64,000 nucleotides of DNA from Aphanothece sacrum FPU1 (GTDB lineage Bacteria > Cyanobacteriota > Cyanobacteriia > Cyanobacteriales > Microcystaceae), in NCBI RefSeq assembly GCF_003864295.1, contig NZ_BDQK01000008.1, positions 51,962-115,961 of the forward strand. Direction: 5' to 3'. The translations under genes and the position numbers were made by a program. Shown here piece by piece: positions 27,257 through 37,366 of the stretch. Below the pieces are notes generated by a model, which was not told where the DNA came from, searched no databases, and saw only the letters and a list, made by a program, of their open reading frames with translations. The stretch's first letter is position 1. Every line of letters starts with the position of its first letter.

Positions 27257-28849
27257 ATGGATTGGAATCAATTACAAAATATCATTGCCCAAGAACAAGC
27301 TAAACGCAAAAGTATTAGAGTTCATTGTTGCACCTCAAGCGGTTGTGCGGCCGCTAATTCTTTACAAGTGAAACAACAATTAGAACAAGCCGTTATAGAT
27401 AATAATATTAGCGATCGCGTGGAAGTAGTTGGGGTAGGTTGTATGGGGTTTTGTGGACGAGGCCCCTTAGTCGAAGTTGACCCGAATAACCTCTTATATG
27501 AAGAAGTTACGCCAGAAACCGCCCCTAGTATTATTGACGCGCTTAATGGGGGGACAGCTACCTGTCTTCAAGGAGATACTAAACATCCCTTTTTTAGTCA
27601 TCAAATGCTAGTTGTCAGGGAATTTAGCGGTAAAATCAACCCTGAACGTATCGAAGAATATATCGCTGTGGGGGGATATCAATCTCTTTATAAAGCCATT
27701 TATGAGATGACTCCCACACAAGTTATCAGTGAAGTGACCAAAAGTGGACTTAGGGGAAGGGGTGGAGGAGGCTATCCTACCGGACTCAAATGGGCTACAG
27801 TAGCTAAAATGCCCAGCAAACAAAAATACGTCATTTGTAATGCAGATGAGGGAGATCCAGGGGCCTTTATGGATCGTAGCGTATTAGAAAGTGATCCTCA
27901 TTTAGTATTAGAAGGAATGGCGATCGCAGCTTATGCGGTGGGTGCAGATCACGGTTTTATCTATATTCGCGCTGAATATCCCTTAGCGATCGAACGGTTA
28001 CAGAAAGCCATACAACAAGCGAAACGATACGGGTTAATAGGCAGTCAAATTTTTGCGTCTTCCTTTGATTTTAAAGTAGATATTCGTATTGGGGCCGGGG
28101 CCTTTGTTTGTGGGGAAGAAACCGCCCTGATTCATTCTATTGAAGGGGGAAGGGGAAACCCTCGGCCACGCCCTCCCTATCCGGCGGAAAAGGGACTCTG
28201 GGACTGTCCAACGTTGATCAATAATGTAGAAACCGATGCTAATATTGCCGTCATTATTCGCAAAGGGAGTCAGTGGTATTCTGGTATTGGAACTGAAAAG
28301 AGTAAGGGAACCAAAATCTTTGCCTTAACAGGAAAAATTCGCAATAATGGACTAATTGAAGTGCCGATGGGCATTACCTTACGAGAGATTGTCGAGGAAA
28401 TGGGGGGCGGTGTTCCTGATGGGGAGGTCAAAGCCGTACAAACTGGGGGCCCTTCTGGGGGATGTATTCCTGCGTCTTTACTGGATACTCCGGTTGATTA
28501 TGATTCCTTGAGTCGATTGGGGTCTATGATGGGGTCAGGGGGCATGGTAATCATGGATAATACTACCAGTATGGTAGAAGTTGCTAAGTTTTATATGGAT
28601 TTTTGTCGAGAAGAATCTTGTGGAAAATGCACCCCTTGTCGAGCAGGAACTGTACAATTATATGAATTATTAGATCGGTTAATAAAAAGGGAAGGAACGG
28701 CTCAAGATTTAACGAAATTAGAAGCCCTTTGTTATATGGTAAAAGAAACCAGTTTATGTGGGTTAGGAATGAGTGCGCCTAATCCAATTTTGAGTACCTT
28801 AAGATATTTTAAGGAAGAATATGAGGCCTTGTTAGAAGTATTAGTGTAG
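27257..28849 (+). CDS. hoxF: Bidirectional hydrogenase diaphorase subunit HoxF
   Basis: 530 residues. The N-terminal [2Fe-2S] thioredoxin-like domain (Cys in VHCCTSSGCA and GCMGFCGRGP) is followed by the NuoF-like core. That core has the FMN/NADH loop GRGGGGYPTGLKW, the second nucleotide motif GAGAFVCGEETALI, and the [4Fe-4S] motif SCGKCTPCRAGT near the C-terminus. AAAAGGAG precedes the ATG by 8 nt. hoxU, hoxY and hoxH do not follow; a hairpin and 440 nt of noncoding DNA do. Confidence 0.95.
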   Translation: MDWNQLQNIIAQEQAKRKSIRVHCCTSSGCAAANSLQVKQQLEQAVIDNNISDRVEVVGVGCMGFCGRGPLVEVDPNNLLYEEVTPETAPSIIDALNGGTATCLQGDTKHPFFSHQMLVVREFSGKINPERIEEYIAVGGYQSLYKAIYEMTPTQVISEVTKSGLRGRGGGGYPTGLKWATVAKMPSKQKYVICNADEGDPGAFMDRSVLESDPHLVLEGMAIAAYAVGADHGFIYIRAEYPLAIERLQKAIQQAKRYGLIGSQIFASSFDFKVDIRIGAGAFVCGEETALIHSIEGGRGNPRPRPPYPAEKGLWDCPTLINNVETDANIAVIIRKGSQWYSGIGTEKSKGTKIFALTGKIRNNGLIEVPMGITLREIVEEMGGGVPDGEVKAVQTGGPSGGCIPASLLDTPVDYDSLSRLGSMMGSGGMVIMDNTTSMVEVAKFYMDFCREESCGKCTPCRAGTVQLYELLDRLIKREGTAQDLTKLEALCYMVKETSLCGLGMSAPNPILSTLRYFKEEYEALLEVLV

Positions 28850-29292
28850 GGTGTGTTAGACGGCGACAATCTTTGTTATCACTAACATTTGCTAAGAGAT
28901 TATTGCCCTATTTCCTTATTGCTATATGAGGGCTTGTTATATAAAGACATATAGCATTTTTATATTTCACATGAAAATACTATAGTAGTAGTTAATCTTC
29001 TGTAGGGACATAATATTCTTATTAAGGAGAAAACCTAGTTTAATAATCCATTAAATCTGTTAAATACTATACCGGAATTCTTAATAGTTAATTAAGTTTA
29101 AGTGTTTTTGTTAAGTTTTGTAAAGCAAAGATTAACTGAATCTGAAAAATAGTGCTAATTAGAGAAGAAATGATGCGCGAAATAGGAAGTCTTCAGTAGA
29201 ATCTGAACTAGCTGCTTTAACGCAACAAAATTTTGTAGCGAAGTCAACACTTCGTTATCAGTAAAAAGTGTTTAATAAAGCAATAGGATACT
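28850..29292. other. 443-bp intergenic region hoxF-ctaA with terminator
   Basis: Contains a terminator-like hairpin (GCTATATG/CATATAGC, 28921-28955, followed by ATTTTTAT) about 70 nt after hoxF. The rest is AT-rich with no ORF. The final 120 nt presumably contain the ctaA promoter; I see no unambiguous -35/-10. Confidence 0.6.
28921..28962 (+). terminator. Rho-independent-like terminator after hoxF
   Basis: Perfect 8-bp stem GCTATATG/CATATAGC with a 19-nt loop, followed directly by ATTTTTATATTT. Confidence 0.65.
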
Positions 29293-30234
29293 ATGACAGA
29301 ATCAGTTTTTCCAGGTCAAGTAAACCCCTCTCGTGATCCCGTTCAAATCCAAAAATGGATGCGCTTCCTGGTGTGGAAAATTGCGATCGCCACCCTTTTA
29401 TTAATGGCGGTAGGAAGTGCCACCAGGGTGATGAATGCGGGACTTGCTTGTCCTGACTGGCCCCTATGTTATGGTCAACTTGTCCCCACCCAACAGATGA
29501 ACCTGCAAGTATTTTTAGAATGGTTCCACCGTCTGGATGCTTCTCTGATTGGGCTAAGTACAATGGCTTTAGTAGGACTATCTTGGTGGTTCCGAAAAGA
29601 ACTGCCTAAATGGCTTCCTTGGGCTTCTGTAGGGGCTTTGGGCTTAATTTTGTTCCAAGGGGTATTAGGGGGACTTACCGTCACCCAACTGTTGCGGTTT
29701 GATATTGTCACCGCTCACCTGGGGGCTGCGTTGCTGTTTTTTGGCTCCCTGATTATCATTGCTGTATGTCTGACTCCTTATCAGGGAACCTCCACTGCAG
29801 GAAAATTAAGCCCTGTGGCTGTCACTGCTACTATTTTAGTCTACATACAATGTTTGTTAGGGGGATTAGTCGGTTCCCGTTGGGCCTTACATCAGTGTTT
29901 TGGGAGTTCTCAACTCTGCACCGTGATGAATAGTCATATTATAGGTGTTTTCCCTGCCACTATTGCCACCTTAGCCGTAGTTTTTCTGGCTTGGCGTATC
30001 CCTGCCCTGCATCCTGTATTACGTCAGTTAGCTTGGGTTTGTGGGGGTATTGTGGCCTTACAGATTCTTTTAGGGGTTGCTACCTTCCGTTTACATCTAC
30101 AAGTAGAACCCTTAACTGTTGCTCATCATACTGTGGGTGCTGTCTTATTTGGTACCTTACTGACTTTGACAACCTTATCCATCCGCGATCGCTACTCAAA
30201 GAATACTCAATCTTTAGTAGCTCATAACTCATAA
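29293..30234 (+). CDS. ctaA: Heme A synthase (COX15/CtaA)
   Basis: 313 residues and about eight hydrophobic helices. It oxidises heme O to heme A for aa3-type cytochrome oxidase. Typical motifs are VGSATRVMNAGLACPDWPLC in the first part and the conserved His contexts WFHRLDAS and TAHLGAAL, repeated in the second half as HHTVGAVL. It is followed 23 nt later by ctaB, so the pair makes heme A from protoheme. Confidence 0.95.
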   Translation: MTESVFPGQVNPSRDPVQIQKWMRFLVWKIAIATLLLMAVGSATRVMNAGLACPDWPLCYGQLVPTQQMNLQVFLEWFHRLDASLIGLSTMALVGLSWWFRKELPKWLPWASVGALGLILFQGVLGGLTVTQLLRFDIVTAHLGAALLFFGSLIIIAVCLTPYQGTSTAGKLSPVAVTATILVYIQCLLGGLVGSRWALHQCFGSSQLCTVMNSHIIGVFPATIATLAVVFLAWRIPALHPVLRQLAWVCGGIVALQILLGVATFRLHLQVEPLTVAHHTVGAVLFGTLLTLTTLSIRDRYSKNTQSLVAHNS

Positions 30235-30257
30235 ATTAACAGAATTTGGTGTGAATA

Positions 30258-31229
30258 ATGATTGGGACTAATGTCGCCCCCCGTAATGAAAATTTTCTGC
30301 AAGTCGTCAACAGTTATTGTCAACTGACGAAACCTCGAATTATTCCCCTATTGTTGATCACTACCGCCGCGTCGATGTGGATTGCCTCTAAGGGAGAGGT
30401 AGACTCCTTTCAATTATTGATCACCTTATTAGGGGGAACTTTAGCAGCGGCCTCGGCTCAGGTGATGAATTGCATCTATGATCGAGATATTGATTATGAG
30501 ATGTTACGCACTCGGGCCCGTCCTATTCCTGCTGGACGAGTACAACCCCTTCATGCCCTGATTTTTGCCGTTATTTTAGGGGTGCTTTCTTTTAGCCTTT
30601 TTGTCGTTTTTGTTAACCTTCTGAGTGGTTTATTAGCAATGTCCGGCATTGTTTTTTATATGCTGGTCTATACTCATTTACTCAAGCGTAATACTCCCCA
30701 AAATATTGTTATTGGTGGGGCCGCAGGTTCTATTCCTCCTTTGGTGGGTTGGGCTGCTGTAACGGGAGATTTAAGCTGGGCCCCTTGGGTCTTATTTGCC
30801 ATCATTTTCTTATGGACTCCTCCCCATTTTTGGGCTTTAGCGTTAATGATTAAAGAGGATTATGCTCAGGTTAATGTGCCAATGATGCCTGTGATAGAAG
30901 GGGAAGAATCAACGGTTAAGCAAATTTGGGTTTACACTTTGTTGTTTATTCCTTGTACTTTCTTGTTGGTTTATCCTTTGGGAGTATCTGGGGTAATTTA
31001 TGGCATCATTGCCGTTATTTTAGGGGCGATGTTTCTCCAAAAAGCTTGGCAATTAAAACAAGCACCCCTGGATCAAGATTTAGCGCGATCGCTGTTTAAG
31101 TTTTCTATTCTTTATCTGATGTTATTGTGTACGGGAATGGTGGTGGATAGTCTGCCTATGAGTCATCAATTAATTGCCGCTTTAGGGGATAATTTGACTA
31201 CGTTAGTTAGTTTAATTCCTCTTTCTTAG
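30258..31229 (+). CDS. ctaB: Protoheme IX farnesyltransferase (heme O synthase)
   Basis: 323 residues, UbiA superfamily membrane enzyme with about nine helices. The allylic-diphosphate motif is NCIYDRDIDYEMLRTRARP (N/D-xxx-D type) and the second Asp-rich region follows at WALALMIKEDYAQVNVPMMP. It converts protoheme to heme O, the substrate of the neighbouring CtaA. Downstream is a strong terminator. Confidence 0.96.
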   Translation: MIGTNVAPRNENFLQVVNSYCQLTKPRIIPLLLITTAASMWIASKGEVDSFQLLITLLGGTLAAASAQVMNCIYDRDIDYEMLRTRARPIPAGRVQPLHALIFAVILGVLSFSLFVVFVNLLSGLLAMSGIVFYMLVYTHLLKRNTPQNIVIGGAAGSIPPLVGWAAVTGDLSWAPWVLFAIIFLWTPPHFWALALMIKEDYAQVNVPMMPVIEGEESTVKQIWVYTLLFIPCTFLLVYPLGVSGVIYGIIAVILGAMFLQKAWQLKQAPLDQDLARSLFKFSILYLMLLCTGMVVDSLPMSHQLIAALGDNLTTLVSLIPLS

Positions 31230-31238
31230 AATCTTTAA

Positions 31239-31279
31239 ATATGGGGGGCTTAATATCATTAAGCCCCTACATTTTTTTA
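31239..31279 (+). terminator. Terminator after ctaB, GGGGCTTAAT palindrome
   Basis: GGGGCTTAAT/ATTAAGCCCC with a 3-nt loop ATC, followed by CTACATTTTTTTATT. Strong stem plus T-run just after ctaB. The right side (AAGCCCCTAC) shares the CCCTAC end of the dispersed palindrome class. Confidence 0.85.
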
Positions 31280-31524
31280 TTAAAAAAATCTTATGGGTTA
31301 TTCAGTAAAAAAAAAGGGAAACTTTAGAATAAAGAGCATGAGAGAAATGGTTTTAACACCTACAAAATATTAGTTAAGTCCAAAGTATATTTTAACTGGT
31401 CTATTTAATTACTATAATACCCAATAAATTAAAAATTGAGGTAGCGATCGCCGATATTTATAATTTGCTTTTACTTGTATTCGACTGCTATAATGGTGAT
31501 GGCTAATATCAATAGTAGTACCTT

Positions 31525-32481
31525 TTATTTCTTATCGGGATAAACTCCGGTTAACCTCATAACATCTTCAACAGTTGTACAATAATTATTTAACCCAAAA
31601 GTAGCAGGAGTAACAGGATTCTGATAACAAAAATGACGATAATTAATTGAGAAATAATCCCAATCTTCCATCTTTAACTTAAATACTTTAATAAAGAAAT
31701 TAATTAAAGGAATAGACAAAATAATACTTAAATAAATCCGTTTATTAAGATAATTACAAATTTCTTGAATTGCTTGATCAATGGTTATTCTTTTATTACC
31801 TAAAACTAAATTTTTATTTTCTGATTCAGCTAAAGGATTATCTACCAAATATTGAACAACTTTAGCAATATCTTTAGCATGAACATAATGAAAACTACCA
31901 TCCGCTTTAAACCAACGAATTAAATCTATCCATTTAATGACATCTCCAAACCCTCCCGAAAGATGAGAATAAGGTTTATTAGCTTCACCTCCAAACACAA
32001 GAGTAGGAAAAACCGTCGTCACTTTTTGATAAATTGGTAAATCTTGTAACTGCATATAACATTGATATTTAGTGCGAATATAATTAGTTCCTAACTCCCC
32101 TGCTTCCGGTAACGGTTTATTTTGTTGATCCAAAATACTCGCAGTTGAAAAATAAATAATTTGTTCACAAACTTGAGGATCAAGTAAATTCATTAACTGC
32201 AAAGTTTTAATCACATTAATCTCATAAGATTCTGTAATACCTCCCCAACTGGTAGCCGCTAAAATAGCAATATTAACCGTCTTTAATAAATCACTAAATT
32301 TTTCAATATTTTGTAGCTCACCCGTGATAAGATGAACATTAGGACGGCTTAAATAATTAAACTGCAACTTATCAGGATTTCTCACCAAAAAATAAAGCTC
32401 ATGATCTGTTTCTTGAATCAGAGCTTCTGCCATATAATGACCTATACAACCACTAGAACCCGTTATAAAAATCCGTTTCAT
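31525..32481 (-). CDS. NAD-dependent epimerase/dehydratase (extended SDR)
   Basis: 318 residues. N-terminal FITGSSGCIGHYMAEAL is the Rossmann loop. The catalytic Tyr-x-x-x-Lys is probably YIRTKYQCYM (YxxxK reads less clearly than in classical members). The middle YVHAKDIAKVVQYLVDNPL matches sugar-epimerase-like proteins. The C-terminal half is AT-rich and less typical. Substrate unknown. Same strand as hemE, separated by 84 nt containing a palindrome, so transcription is probably independent. Confidence 0.75.
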   Translation of the reverse strand: MKRIFITGSSGCIGHYMAEALIQETDHELYFLVRNPDKLQFNYLSRPNVHLITGELQNIEKFSDLLKTVNIAILAATSWGGITESYEINVIKTLQLMNLLDPQVCEQIIYFSTASILDQQNKPLPEAGELGTNYIRTKYQCYMQLQDLPIYQKVTTVFPTLVFGGEANKPYSHLSGGFGDVIKWIDLIRWFKADGSFHYVHAKDIAKVVQYLVDNPLAESENKNLVLGNKRITIDQAIQEICNYLNKRIYLSIILSIPLINFFIKVFKLKMEDWDYFSINYRHFCYQNPVTPATFGLNNYCTTVEDVMRLTGVYPDKK

Positions 32482-32535
32482 TCGTTAAAAAAGGGGAATA
32501 TAGACAATGATGGGAATGATAACACTTTCTTCCTG

Positions 32536-32560
32536 GTAAGGTGGGCAATGCCCACCTTAC
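32536..32560. repeat. Dispersed palindrome GTAAGGTGGGCA/TGCCCACCTTAC
   Basis: Perfect 12-bp arms around one base, immediately 3' of hemE (minus strand). Same core as 15265. Probable terminator for hemE. Confidence 0.85.
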
Positions 32561-32565
32561 TACTA

Positions 32566-33630
32566 TTAAACTGGCAAAGCTAATAATTGATCAACCTGTT
32601 TAGCAGTTTCAAAGAAACAACGCACATTATCTTCAGGAGTTCCCACTAATACCCCATGACCTAAGTTTAAAATATGACCACCTCGTCCGGCTTTGCGCAC
32701 CGTATCAAGAATACGACCTTTAATAAACTCATGGGAACCAAATAACACCCCAGGATCAATATTTCCCTGTACCTTCATATCTTTCCCTAACCTTTGTCTG
32801 GCCTCAGCCATATCTACAGTCCAGTCTACACTAACAATATCTACCCCAGATTGACCCATTCTCTCTAAAACGCCAGCACTACCGCTAATATAAAGAATTA
32901 GGGGAGTATCAGGATGAGTCTCTTTAACTTGACGCACTACTTGTTGTTGATAAGGAAGGGCAAACACTTCATAATCTTGAGGAGTTAATTGACCTGCCCA
33001 TGAATCAAATAATTGCACAACTTGCGCCCCACAGTCAATCTGATAACGCACATAAACCGCGATCGCATCAGCTATTTTACTCAAAAAATTATGCAAAATA
33101 GCAGGTTGAGAAAAAGCCATACCCTTAATAATAGAATAGTTTTTAGAGCTTTTTCCTTCAATAGCATAAGCCGCTAATGTCCAAGGCGATCCTACAAATC
33201 CTAACACAGTAGATTGATTTCCTACTTCTTGACGTAAGGTTTGTAAAATCGTTTTGATAAAAGGCAAAGATTCTTCAGGATCAAGAGGAAACAATTTATC
33301 TACTTGCTCTTGAGTGCGAATAGGAGGATCAATAACCGGCCCTTTACTTTCAATAATATCAAAAGGAATCCCTATACCCGGCAAAGGAGTTAAAATATCA
33401 GAAAACATAATCACCCCATCGGGTTGAAATGCTCGCCAAGGTTGCAGAGAAATTTCGATAGCGAGGTCAGCATTTTCGGATCTTTGACGGAAACCAGGGT
33501 ATTTATCCCGTAAATCCCTATATACTTGCATATAACGGCCTGCTTGACGCATCATCCACACAGGGGGACGATCTAACACCTCTCCCCGTGCAGCGCGAAG
33601 AAGACAAGGCATATCATTAGCTTGAGTCAT
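32566..33630 (-). CDS. hemE: Uroporphyrinogen III decarboxylase
   Basis: 354 residues. It decarboxylates uroporphyrinogen III to coproporphyrinogen III in heme/chlorophyll synthesis, in the cytosol. The signature [14 protein letters not shown] near residue 22 and the [16 protein letters not shown] motif are present, together with the C-terminal [13 protein letters not shown]. Complete and typical in length. It is transcribed towards the epimerase gene. Confidence 0.97.
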   Translation of the reverse strand: MTQANDMPCLLRAARGEVLDRPPVWMMRQAGRYMQVYRDLRDKYPGFRQRSENADLAIEISLQPWRAFQPDGVIMFSDILTPLPGIGIPFDIIESKGPVIDPPIRTQEQVDKLFPLDPEESLPFIKTILQTLRQEVGNQSTVLGFVGSPWTLAAYAIEGKSSKNYSIIKGMAFSQPAILHNFLSKIADAIAVYVRYQIDCGAQVVQLFDSWAGQLTPQDYEVFALPYQQQVVRQVKETHPDTPLILYISGSAGVLERMGQSGVDIVSVDWTVDMAEARQRLGKDMKVQGNIDPGVLFGSHEFIKGRILDTVRKAGRGGHILNLGHGVLVGTPEDNVRCFFETAKQVDQLLALPV

Positions 33631-33841
33631 CGTGGCTTTTCCAGTAATAAGCGTGCATTTCTCAGCTTATCATTGTGGGTGAGCCTCCCCACCAGACGAA
33701 TTAATGAATGTTCAAAAATTAATTAAGGAACTAATTGCCAAATTTGACTTCTTTTGTGAGTAGGGATTGACAAACCATAGTCAAAGACGGCAATCTTAAA
33801 CAAAGTTAAAATTGAAACTACTTTAAGAATCTACTGTCTTT

Positions 33842-35227
33842 ATGCTGCCTTTCTTATCATCACTGCTAGTGGCTCAAGCGACATCGTCCCTAACCTTCAG
33901 GGAACTCCCCCCTCAATTTATTGCTGAACCCCAACAGGTTCGTACCTTACCCGGCAAACTCAACGATGTCTTGGTTTTTAACAGCAATAGTCCAGAAGTG
34001 GTACAAACAGAAGGGGTTCTCCTATCAACTTTTCCCCCTAATGGGAAACAAGTTCCATCAGCCCACTTAAATAAGCCCATGGAAGGGCGATTTGATATCT
34101 TCACCCATCATATTTCCCGACCGAACCAACCGCGCACCCTCTATCAAGGTATTCTTGTTCATAACCCAACCTCTCAAACTGTTATTGTCAGAGTCCTACA
34201 AGGAGCAAGTTATCTAACTTCTCCTGATGCTCCTTTTGTTCAGTTACCTCCTGTGGTGGAAGATCCTTCTGGACGAATATTTTCTGGACCAGGATCTCGC
34301 CTTATGGGAGATATTCTACGGGGATTTAATGATCCTCAGTTGGCCCGTCGTATTACTATTCCCCCTGGTCAAAGTAGGATGCTGTTTAGCTTACCTATCA
34401 GTCCTAGTAACGCTCGTTCTACTTTTATGCGGGTTTATAGTGACGGGCCGGTTTATGTGGCTAATTTGGCAATGTATGAAGTCCCTGATCAATTATCAGA
34501 AGATACGGAGGTTATTACCTATCGTTCCCCTCACCTCAATGAATGGCGATACTTGATGACTAAAGGAAATTTGATTTTTCCCAGGGATCTTGCCCCAACC
34601 CCTCCTAATGCCATTAGACCAGAGGAAAAGACGATTTATGGTCGAGTAGCAGGAATTTCGGTAGGCTCGGAATGGGAGGCTACTGTCTCTGATGGGCCCG
34701 GTAAACCTTATTTGAGTATCCCTGAACGGGGTAAGGCGTTTTCTTATCCTCTGAGTACGGTGACAACGGGAACTCACGGCACACAACAGGTACAAAGTGC
34801 GCCTATGTTAGTGCGTTATCCTGATACGGCTTATCAAGCTCATGGTAATTATGGGGTACATTACAGTCTGACTCTACCTTTGAGTAATAAAACTAATGAA
34901 AGGCAAACTGTGGCAGTTGCTCTACAAACTCCTTTTAAACAGGATCAATATGCCGATCGCCTGATCTTTACTCATCGTCCTCAAGGTCAAATTTTCTTTC
35001 GCGGAACGGTACGAGTTGCTTATAAGGAGCAAGATGGCACTACTCAAGCACGATATTTTCACTTAGTGCAACGACAGGGACAACAAGGGGAACCTTTAAT
35101 GCGCTTTAATTTAGCTCCAGGGGAAAGTAGAGAGGTAGAGGTTGATTTTATCTATCCTCCTGATGCAACTCCTCCCCAAGTCCTCACAGTGCGTACTCTG
35201 GAGTTATTCTATGGGGACTCTCGTTAA
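33842..35227 (+). CDS. DUF3370 family protein, probably exported
   Basis: 461 residues with a short hydrophobic N-terminus (MLPFLSSLLVAQATS) that may be a signal peptide. The body, rich in beta-structure and Pro/Gly (TLPGKLNDVLVFNSNSPEVV, HISRPNQPRTLYQGILVHNP), matches the cyanobacteria-specific DUF3370 family. Function not established; a periplasmic or surface location is inferred. Preceded by hemE on the opposite strand with about 210 nt between. Confidence 0.8.
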   Translation: MLPFLSSLLVAQATSSLTFRELPPQFIAEPQQVRTLPGKLNDVLVFNSNSPEVVQTEGVLLSTFPPNGKQVPSAHLNKPMEGRFDIFTHHISRPNQPRTLYQGILVHNPTSQTVIVRVLQGASYLTSPDAPFVQLPPVVEDPSGRIFSGPGSRLMGDILRGFNDPQLARRITIPPGQSRMLFSLPISPSNARSTFMRVYSDGPVYVANLAMYEVPDQLSEDTEVITYRSPHLNEWRYLMTKGNLIFPRDLAPTPPNAIRPEEKTIYGRVAGISVGSEWEATVSDGPGKPYLSIPERGKAFSYPLSTVTTGTHGTQQVQSAPMLVRYPDTAYQAHGNYGVHYSLTLPLSNKTNERQTVAVALQTPFKQDQYADRLIFTHRPQGQIFFRGTVRVAYKEQDGTTQARYFHLVQRQGQQGEPLMRFNLAPGESREVEVDFIYPPDATPPQVLTVRTLELFYGDSR

Positions 35228-35238
35228 GCGAAATAAAA

Positions 35239-35266
35239 GTAGGGGTCAACGGCGGTTGACCCCTAC
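35239..35266. repeat. Dispersed palindrome GTAGGGGTCAAC/GTTGACCCCTAC
   Basis: 12-bp perfect arms, 4-nt centre GGCG, 12 nt after the DUF3370 stop. One of four copies of this core in the window (52603, 54395, 58912). Confidence 0.9.
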
Positions 35267-35368
35267 AACAAGGGCTAAAAGATAAAAGCATAGGCGGTTT
35301 AAATGCACAACGCCTTTTAAGCTAAAATCAAACATGGTGATTTCCCTGAATAAAAAGCGATTAACCTC

Positions 35369-35875
35369 ATGAAATATTTGTTAAGATTAGCGGTTATTTT
35401 TCTGTGTTTTTGGGGGTTAATTGCCCCAATGTCGGCTCATGCGGCTAGTTCTTCTTCCGTAACTGGTAGCGTAGCTTCTTTTGCCGATGTAAATCTCACA
35501 GGGAAGGATTTTTCGGAACAAAATCTACAAACGGCTCAATTTACTAACGTCGATCTCACAGACGCTAATTTTCGTCAGGCTGATCTACGGGGGTCGGTTT
35601 TTAATGGTTCAGCTTTAACTAATGCTAATTTACAAGGGGCAGATTTAACTAACGGGTTAGCTTATCTGAGTAGTTTTCAAGGGGCAGATCTCTCAGATGC
35701 TGTCTTCGCTGAAGCTATTATGTTACGCACCATTTTTGATAATGCTACAATTACAGGGGCTGATTTTACTTTTGCGGTTTTAGATGGCTACCAAGTTGCT
35801 CAACTGTGCGCTCGCGCCGATGGGGTTAATTCAAAAACTGGGGTTAGTACCCGTGAGTCTTTGGGCTGTTTATGA
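35369..35875 (+). CDS. Pentapeptide-repeat protein with signal peptide (lumenal/periplasmic)
   Basis: 168 residues. A signal peptide (about residues 1-25, [21 protein letters not shown]) is followed by pentapeptides of the A(D/N)LXX type: [40 protein letters not shown] and so on. These fold as a right-handed quadrilateral helix. The C-terminal part ([20 protein letters not shown]) is the conserved tail of the thylakoid-lumen pentapeptide family. Its stop overlaps the purK start (ATGA), suggesting cotranslation. Confidence 0.85.
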   Translation: MKYLLRLAVIFLCFWGLIAPMSAHAASSSSVTGSVASFADVNLTGKDFSEQNLQTAQFTNVDLTDANFRQADLRGSVFNGSALTNANLQGADLTNGLAYLSSFQGADLSDAVFAEAIMLRTIFDNATITGADFTFAVLDGYQVAQLCARADGVNSKTGVSTRESLGCL

Positions 35876-37014
35876 TGGTTAAGCGCGTTGGTGTAATTGG
35901 TGGTGGACAATTAGCCTGGATGATGGCTGATGCGGCTCAACGGTTAGGCGTAGAATTAGTCATACAAACCCCCTTCCCTGATGATCCGGCTGTCTCTATC
36001 GCCCATGAGGTCGTTTTTGCCCCCATTGATAATGCGATCGCTACAGCCCAATTAGCTCAAGGATGTGATATCATTACTTTTGAGAATGAGTTTATTAATT
36101 TAGTTGATTTACAACAATTAGAGCAACAGGGGGTCTGTTTTCGCCCCAGTTTAGCCGCTCTTTCCCCTTTATTAGACAAATATCAGCAACGTAGTTATCT
36201 ACAAAAAATTAATCTACCTGTTCCTGATTTTACTGTCTTAGACGACTCTTTATCTGTCCGTTGGCCATTCCCCGTGGTGGTTAAAGCTCGTCGTCATGGT
36301 TATGATGGTCAAGGCACTTTTATAATTAAAACCCCCCAGGAGTTAGAAAAAACTCGTCAAGCTTTCTCGTCTATTACCTTGATGGTTGAGGAGTTTATCC
36401 CTTTTGAACGAGAATTAGCTGTCATGGCCGCTCGTAGTGTTACGGGTGAAGTAGTAGTCTATCCAGTAACGGAAACCTATCAAAAAAATCAGGTTTGTCA
36501 TTGGGCGATCGCACCTGCTAATATTACTCCTGAAATTCAAGCTCAAGTGACGGAAATTGCCTCTCATTTACTGACTCAATTACAAGTCGTAGGCATTTTT
36601 GGTATTGAACTATTTTTAACCTCAGAAGGTCAATTATTAGTCAATGAGATTGCACCGCGTACCCACAATTCAGGGCATTACACCCTAGATGCTTGTAATA
36701 TCTCTCAATTTGAGATGCAATTACGGGCAGTTATGGGACTTCCTTTATGCACACCTGAGCTAATTTGTCAAGGGGCAGTAATGATAAATTTGTTAGGGTA
36801 TGAACATTCTAATAACGATTATAGAGAAAAACGTCAGAAAATGTCAAGCCTTCCTCAGACTTATGTGCATTGGTATGGTAAAAAAGAGTCTCGTCAGGGC
36901 AGAAAATTAGGTCATGTTACTGTTTTGTTAGAAGAAGTAATTGAGTCTGAAATAAAGCGACAAGAAGCTTTATTAAATAGGGCTAAACAGATAGAATCTA
37001 TTTGGTATAGTTGA
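35872..37014 (+). CDS. purK: N5-carboxyaminoimidazole ribonucleotide synthase
   Basis: 380 residues, ATP-grasp enzyme that carboxylates AIR in purine synthesis. The N-terminal [20 protein letters not shown] is the pre-ATP-grasp start. [33 protein letters not shown] and [24 protein letters not shown] are the ATP- and substrate-binding motifs. It overlaps the pentapeptide gene by 4 nt, an unusual partner for purK. Complete. Confidence 0.96.
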   Translation: MMVKRVGVIGGGQLAWMMADAAQRLGVELVIQTPFPDDPAVSIAHEVVFAPIDNAIATAQLAQGCDIITFENEFINLVDLQQLEQQGVCFRPSLAALSPLLDKYQQRSYLQKINLPVPDFTVLDDSLSVRWPFPVVVKARRHGYDGQGTFIIKTPQELEKTRQAFSSITLMVEEFIPFERELAVMAARSVTGEVVVYPVTETYQKNQVCHWAIAPANITPEIQAQVTEIASHLLTQLQVVGIFGIELFLTSEGQLLVNEIAPRTHNSGHYTLDACNISQFEMQLRAVMGLPLCTPELICQGAVMINLLGYEHSNNDYREKRQKMSSLPQTYVHWYGKKESRQGRKLGHVTVLLEEVIESEIKRQEALLNRAKQIESIWYS

Positions 37015-37041
37015 TAAGTAAATTGTCATAATTAAACGTAT

Positions 37042-37073
37042 ATTGTCATTGCGAGTAGAACGAAGCAATCGCA
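37042..37073. repeat. REP-like hairpin ATTGCGAG...GAAGCAATC
   Basis: The sequence ATTGTCATTGCGAG... CGAAGCAATCGC is a widely distributed bacterial extragenic palindrome motif (TCATTGCGA/AAGCAATC). One copy lies after purK. Probably part of the repeat-rich region that follows. Confidence 0.5.
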
Positions 37074-37108
37074 GGAGTGTGGATAGTTAATTATAACGGG
37101 TTCTACCG

Positions 37109-37366
37109 AACCTAATAACCTGAGTTCGATATAACTGAAATAGCCAAAACCTTTGTCCAGCTTCGCTTAAGAGGTTTCATTGTCGGGTTGTTTCTGCTGC
37201 TTATTAAGAATATTCTCAATAAAGAATCAATAAAGCCCGCGATCGCGGGCTTTATGTCATTAACTGAAACTAATTGACAATAGTAAACTAAGACTATTTG
37301 GCTTGTAAGTATTCTTAGATATAAGTTTCAGATGTTCGCTTTATGTCGAACTCAGGTTAATAGGCT
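37109..37366. mobile_element. Candidate MITE/IS remnant bounded by inverted repeats
   Basis: The 13-bp arms AACCTGAGTTCGA (37117-37129) and TCGAACTCAGGTT (37346-37358) are perfect inverted copies. With one or two mismatches the match extends to about 24 bp (CCTAATAACC... with ...GGTTAATAGG). About 215 bp of noncoding sequence lies between. TIR-bounded, non-coding and this size fit a MITE or IS-derived relic. No target duplication was identified. Confidence 0.45.
37230..37255 (+). terminator. Perfect 26-bp palindrome ATAAAGCCCGCGA/TCGCGGGCTTTAT
   Basis: Arms of 13 bp centred on a HIP1 GCGATCGC site, followed by GTCATTAA. Strong enough to act as a terminator on either strand. It lies inside the inverted-repeat-bounded element. 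Confidence 0.65.
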
